From: Ifrita kowaldi
Taxonomy: Eukaryota; Chordata; Aves; Passeriformes; Cinclosomatidae
Assembly (NCBI GenBank): GCA_013398055.1
Contig: VZRS01009494.1
Location: 360,488-424,487, forward strand
DNA length: 64,000 nucleotides
Direction: 5' to 3'
The notes below the pieces were generated by a model. It did not search any database. It was given only the letters and a program-made list of their open reading frames with translations, and had not been told where the DNA came from. The translations under genes and the position numbers were made by a program. Positions 62,620 through 64,000 of the stretch are shown one piece after another. Numbering within the stretch: position 1 is the first letter of the stretch; each line of letters begins with the position of its first letter.

Positions 62620-63062
62620 TAGAAGAAGGATAACTAGTTGGACTGATTGGAGTTTACGACGAAAAAGGACTTTGCTTTATGATGCTAATTGCGGGCTATA
62701 TGCCCATCACGACACTTGGTGCCTCATAGCACCTCTCTGCCTTTTCAGATTTGGAGATTTGACACTGACTTACTTTTGACTGAAGAATGACCTTTGATGA
62801 AACTGAACAAGGACATAGTGATCGGATCAGAACTCTGTTCAGCATGTAACAACCCAGCACCACACATCATCTTTCCTACCCTGAAAGACTTATGAATGAT
62901 GGAGCCCAAAGTCATGGAGTTAATGAACTCAACAGACTTTTATAGGGATGGTCCATAGACTAACGGAATGATGTCTGTGTCTATATATAAAAGGACAGGA
63001 GAGGTGAGTGGTCAGCGTGGGGCCTGGCATGATGTAAATTGTATGGAATAAGGGATGGATAC
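62620..63062 (+). mobile_element. ERVL internal sequence, 3' tail
   Basis: Endogenous retrovirus internal DNA next to the 3' LTR. The segments ggataactagttggactgat, ttgctttatgatgctaattg, gggctatatgcccatcacga and ggcctggcatgatgtaaat match, from memory, the noncoding 3' end of a widespread avian ERVL family that ends just before a 3' LTR. The last bases (gaataagggatgga, 63048-63059) form the polypurine tract that primes plus-strand synthesis. No gag, pol or protease frame is present, because the element is 5'-truncated within the window. ERVL elements normally lack env, and none is seen. The left boundary is soft. Confidence 0.75.
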
Positions 63063-63307
63063 TGCCCTGGTTTCAGCTTGAATAGACTTTATTTTCTTCC
63101 TAGCTGTTGGTATAGTGCTGTGTTTTGGATTCAGTATGAGAATGGTGCTGGCTGTTACTGAACAGTGCTTACCCCAAATCAATGACTTTTGGGTGTCTCG
63201 TGCTCTGCCACAACGAAGGTGCACAAGAAGCTGCAAGGGATCACGGCCAGCCAAGCTGACCCAAACTGACTGAAGGAATATCCCACACCATAGAATGTCA
63301 TGGCCAG

Positions 63308-63315
63308 TATATAAA
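63308..63315 (+). promoter_or_regulatory. LTR TATA box
   Basis: TATATAAA at the U3 promoter position of the ERVL LTR, about 160 bases before its AATAAA. Confidence 0.6.
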
Positions 63316-63474
63316 CTGGGGGGAGAGTTGACCAGGATGGGCCAGTTGCTGCCCAGGGATGTGATGGGCATTGGTCAGTGGGTGGTGAACAATTGTATTC
63401 TGCATCACTTGTTTCTCTTGGGTTTTATTTCTTCCCTTCTTTTTCCTTTTTCATTATTATTTAAATTTTTAATT

Positions 63475-63480
63475 AATAAA
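63475..63480 (+). terminator. LTR polyadenylation signal
   Basis: AATAAA in the R region of the LTR, following a T-rich stretch and preceding a GT/T-rich downstream segment, as usual for this family. Confidence 0.65.
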
Positions 63481-63576
63481 CTCTTATTATGTCAGCCCAC
63501 GGTGTTACCTTTTTCTGGTTCTTCTTCCCATCCCACTGTGGTGATGTGCAGGTAGTAAGTGAGCAGCTGTGTGGGA

Positions 63577-63760
63577 TTTCAGCAGCAACAGCAATACTTC
63601 TTACACCATATTATTTGGCGTATTTCGAAAGTTACTGAATATGGGCTGGAAAAATGGTAGGAATAATGCTTGTTCCTACTTATTCTTAGGGGTGACTACT
63701 GTAATGTCACGAAATAACTGTCAAACCACCAAATTTTGTTGGGTTATGTAAATACTGAGG
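63577..63760. other. Short unassigned spacer
   Basis: Sequence between the truncated LTR and the GC-rich element at 63761. It starts with a gcagcaacagcaa stretch. No family recognised. A 60-codon open frame begins inside it but has no recognisable features. Confidence 0.4.
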
Positions 63761-64000
63761 TGTCACGCTGACCGCTGGCCACCCGGTGGCCTTGGCAGGT
63801 GACTAGCTTAGAGCTGCTCGAGTGGCTGGAGCAAAAAGCAAAAGTCACAGGCTCAGTGGGAGCCTTATCGCCTTAGGCTCACAATGGAGCAGGCTGCAGA
63901 TCGCTGGAGAAAGTGACCGGCGGAAGTAAAGGACCAAGAAGGATTCTATCATGCACCAGCACCAGGCTTATCACTACAGGGAATTTGCAGCAGAAAGAGC
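63761..64000. repeat. GC-rich hairpin-bearing element, probable LTR or repeat, cut by window end
   Basis: Composition changes abruptly at TGTCACGCTGACCGCTGG (63761). The next 240 bases are GC-rich with several CpGs. They contain a perfect GGCCAC/GTGGCC hairpin (63777-63791) and a GAGCCT/AGGCTC hairpin (63860-63880). The TGTCAC start is the kind of end seen on some avian LTRs, and the style suggests a multicopy element rather than unique DNA. The other end lies outside the window, so class and strand cannot be settled. Confidence 0.4.

Larger units (their letters stand above)
63063..63576 (+). mobile_element. ERVL-type 3' LTR, 3' end missing
   Basis: A long terminal repeat of the same broad ERVL group as the solo LTR at 48443-49012, in the opposite orientation. 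It opens TGCCCTGGTTTCAGC at 63063. It continues through ggtatagtgctgtgttttgg, ctcgtgctctgccacaacga and aagctgacccaaactgact, has a TATA box at 63308-63315, then ggtggtgaacaattgtattc, and AATAAA at 63475-63480. It reaches gagcagctgtgtgg near 63576. The expected final segment (agttgctggctgggttaaac-like, ending CA) is absent, and unrelated sequence follows. The LTR is therefore truncated or recombined at its 3' end. An 86-codon frame across it is incidental. Confidence 0.85.

Noticed and set aside
1..64000. CRISPR array, operon, prophage or other prokaryotic system.
   Set aside because: No regularly spaced repeats, no long dense genes, and the repeats are those of a bird genome.

Overview
This window looks like an AT-rich stretch of bird nuclear DNA. 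The evidence is its repeats. Several CR1 LINE copies carry typical avian 3' ends. Two LTR segments belong to an ERVL-type endogenous retrovirus family that I recognise from many birds. There is also an old SINE with a 5S rRNA-like head. Family names come from recognition by eye, with no database search. The species cannot be named; the ERVL family leans towards a neoavian bird.

I found no host exon, rRNA gene or tRNA gene that I can support. Most open frames are 60-140 codons, scattered over both strands and not linked by convincing splice sites. The window reads as a gene desert or the inside of a very long intron.

Layout: 1-10.3 kb is mostly unique sequence with one CR1 3' end (988-1358, minus). 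An old, 1.7-kb CR1 ORF2 fragment lies at 10.35-12.06 kb (minus). Unique sequence follows up to a 5S-derived SINE near 24.1-24.3 kb (minus). At 26.5-27.3 kb an old minus-strand CR1 abuts a younger plus-strand CR1. A decayed CR1 endonuclease-domain fragment is at 32.69-33.11 kb and another old CR1 piece at 36.6-37.0 kb. A GC- and CpG-enriched block sits at 41.2-41.7 kb. A CTTT microsatellite and an ERVL solo LTR (minus) are at 48.18-49.01 kb. A CR1 3' end is at 55.09-55.33 kb (plus). A coding-like but broken stretch lies at 59.72-60.55 kb (minus). The last 1.4 kb holds the 3' end of an ERVL provirus (internal tail plus LTR, plus strand), then a GC-rich hairpin-bearing sequence cut by the window edge.

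No set of genes works together here. The sites most worth checking are the broken coding-like block, the SINE relic, the CpG-rich block, the unidentified right-edge element, and a few CTCF-like and RFX-like motifs.
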